DNA of 6,722 bases from Candidatus Eiseniibacteriota bacterium. GTDB taxonomy: Bacteria; Orphanbacterota; Orphanbacteria; Orphanbacterales; Orphanbacteraceae. The translations under genes were made by a program, and so were the position numbers. Positions 5,853-6,722 of the stretch are shown one piece after another (position 1 is the stretch's first letter; each line of letters starts with the position of its first letter). Where the stretch lies: contig JAJRWB010000070.1 of NCBI GenBank assembly GCA_024276995.1, positions 1 to 6,722 of the forward strand, given 5' to 3'. The notes under the pieces were generated by a model. The model was not told the DNA's origin. It saw only the letters and a program-made list of their open reading frames with translations, and did no database searches.

Positions 5853-6722
5853 GCCTCTCCCCACCCCTGGAGGTTTTCGAGAATCAGCCGGGCGAGAAAC
5901 TTCACATGATTTTCCGAATCGTTGAGACAGGGAATCATTCCGTATTCGCCGCCACCGGCCGCCCGGTAGGCGTCGCGGTTCTCGATACCGATCTCCTCGA
6001 GCGTTTCGAGACAATCAGCGGCGAAGCCGGGACAGATCACGTCGACCCTCCCTTCCACCTTTCCCGCCCAGCCGGCGAGGACACGATCGGTCTTCGGCCC
6101 GATCCAGTCCCCTTTCCCGAACTGCGATTGGAATGCGACGGGCGCCTTCTCTTCGTCGAGGTCGAGCCGTTCACGCACGAGTCGCGCCGTGGCGAGACAC
6201 TCTTCCTTGTAAGGATCGCCCTTTTCGATGAGCGCCGAAGGCATGCCGTGGAACGAAAAGAGCAGCTTCTCCGGTTCGCCCCGTTCGCTCCACCACGCGC
6301 GAATCGAAGAGGCGATGGCGTCGATATAGCCGGGATCTTCGTAGTACGAACCGGCGAAGCGGATCTCCGGCGCCACCGGCACCGCGCGAAGCGCGTCGGC
6401 CACCGCGTCGTAGGTCGACACCGTGGTGGCGCTCGCGTACTGGGGATACAAGGGAAGGACGAGCACCTTCCGGCAGCCCGCCCCGCAAAGCTCGTCGAGG
6501 CCGGAGCGGATCGACGGTTCGCCGTAGCGCATCCCAAGAGCGATGTGGAAGGAGTCGCCCATCGCTCTTTCCAACTCTGCGCCGATCGCCGCGCGCTGTT
6601 TTCTTGATATCGAAAGGAGAGGGGACCCCTCGTCGGTCCAGATCTTCCTGTATTTGGCGGCCGATTTCGCCGGGCGCGTGCGTAGGATCACGCCGTGGAG
6701 GATCAGCCACCAGAGGGGGCGA
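5849..6722 (-). CDS. hemH: Ferrochelatase (partial, 5' end outside the window)
   Basis: Ferrochelatase inserts Fe2+ into protoporphyrin IX, the last step of the protoheme pathway, at the cytoplasmic face of the membrane. About 290 residues are visible. Family blocks are clear: RPAKSAAKYRKIW then EGSPLL near the N-terminus, ALGMRYGEPSI, VLPLYPQYASATTVSTYD, FSFHGMP with the catalytic His (codon 6248-6250), CPGFAADCLETLEEI with the conserved Glu (codon 6005-6007), and YGMIPCLNDSENH. The GTG at 6691 is not the start, because the frame stays open to the edge and encodes RPLWWLIL, which matches the conserved P-L-W-W region upstream. Compared with usual lengths of 310-340 aa, some 30-50 N-terminal residues are missing from the window. 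I see no C-terminal Cys cluster of the [2Fe-2S] kind; the Cys present are those usual in CPGFAADC-type enzymes. The stop overlaps the epimerase start by 4 nt. Confidence 0.96.
   Translation of the reverse strand, partial: RPLWWLILHGVILRTRPAKSAAKYRKIWTDEGSPLLSISRKQRAAIGAELERAMGDSFHIALGMRYGEPSIRSGLDELCGAGCRKVLVLPLYPQYASATTVSTYDAVADALRAVPVAPEIRFAGSYYEDPGYIDAIASSIRAWWSERGEPEKLLFSFHGMPSALIEKGDPYKEECLATARLVRERLDLDEEKAPVAFQSQFGKGDWIGPKTDRVLAGWAGKVEGRVDVICPGFAADCLETLEEIGIENRDAYRAAGGGEYGMIPCLNDSENHVKFLARLILENLQGWGEA

Noticed and set aside
4692-5909. Long open frame on the plus strand (405 codons) across the small lipoprotein and epimerase genes
   Set aside because: It overlaps two genes with clear family motifs and yields a low-complexity Arg/Gly/Glu-rich product. 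It is a shadow frame of GC-rich DNA.
5906-6607. Plus-strand open frame opposite hemH
   Set aside because: It lies opposite highly conserved ferrochelatase motifs and has no family signature of its own.

Overview
The window is a GC-rich bacterial chromosomal segment from a diderm (Gram-negative-type) organism, probably from a metagenome. Three of its five genes encode lipoproteins with clear lipoboxes (LLLGC, LLASC, LAGC). Two of these carry Gly/Asp-rich or TGP-containing tethers after the lipidated Cys, followed by Ig-like domains. That style is common in uncultured FCB-type and related phyla such as Eisenbacteria or Krumholzibacteria. This placement is an inference from style, not from a marker gene. 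No mobile element, CRISPR array, rRNA or tRNA was seen.

Left edge (1-142): a mathematically perfect 142-bp palindrome with no loop. Bases 1-71 are the exact reverse complement of 72-142, so the last six codons and the stop of the first gene appear twice. The window probably begins at a contig end, and the palindrome is more likely an assembly or fold-back artefact than biology, although a hairpin end or a large inverted duplication would look the same.

Region 122-1732 (minus): a 536-aa lipoprotein with two Ig-like domains and an unrecognised beta-rich C-terminal domain. A 162-bp divergent intergenic region (1733-1894) separates it from the plus-strand pair. The first gene of that pair (1895-4432) is an 845-aa lipoprotein with two tandem Ig-like repeats, a clostripain-type (C11) cysteine protease domain with its His/Cys dyad intact, a DUF2135/YfaP-like beta domain and a basic tail. 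The second, 14 nt downstream (4447-4932), is a small lipoprotein with a probable OB-fold. These three genes look like a cell-envelope or surface cluster.

Region 4950-6722 (minus, convergent with a 17-bp gap): ferrochelatase hemH, whose 5' end lies outside the window, and a TIGR01777-type SDR epimerase-like protein whose GTG start overlaps the hemH stop (GTGA). The two are almost certainly co-transcribed and translationally coupled, which points to a heme-synthesis or housekeeping operon unrelated to the lipoprotein cluster.

I found no convincing new defence, mobile or RNA system. The points most worth a second look are the palindromic edge, the architecture and basic tail of the C11 lipoprotein, and the unassigned C-terminal domain of the first lipoprotein.
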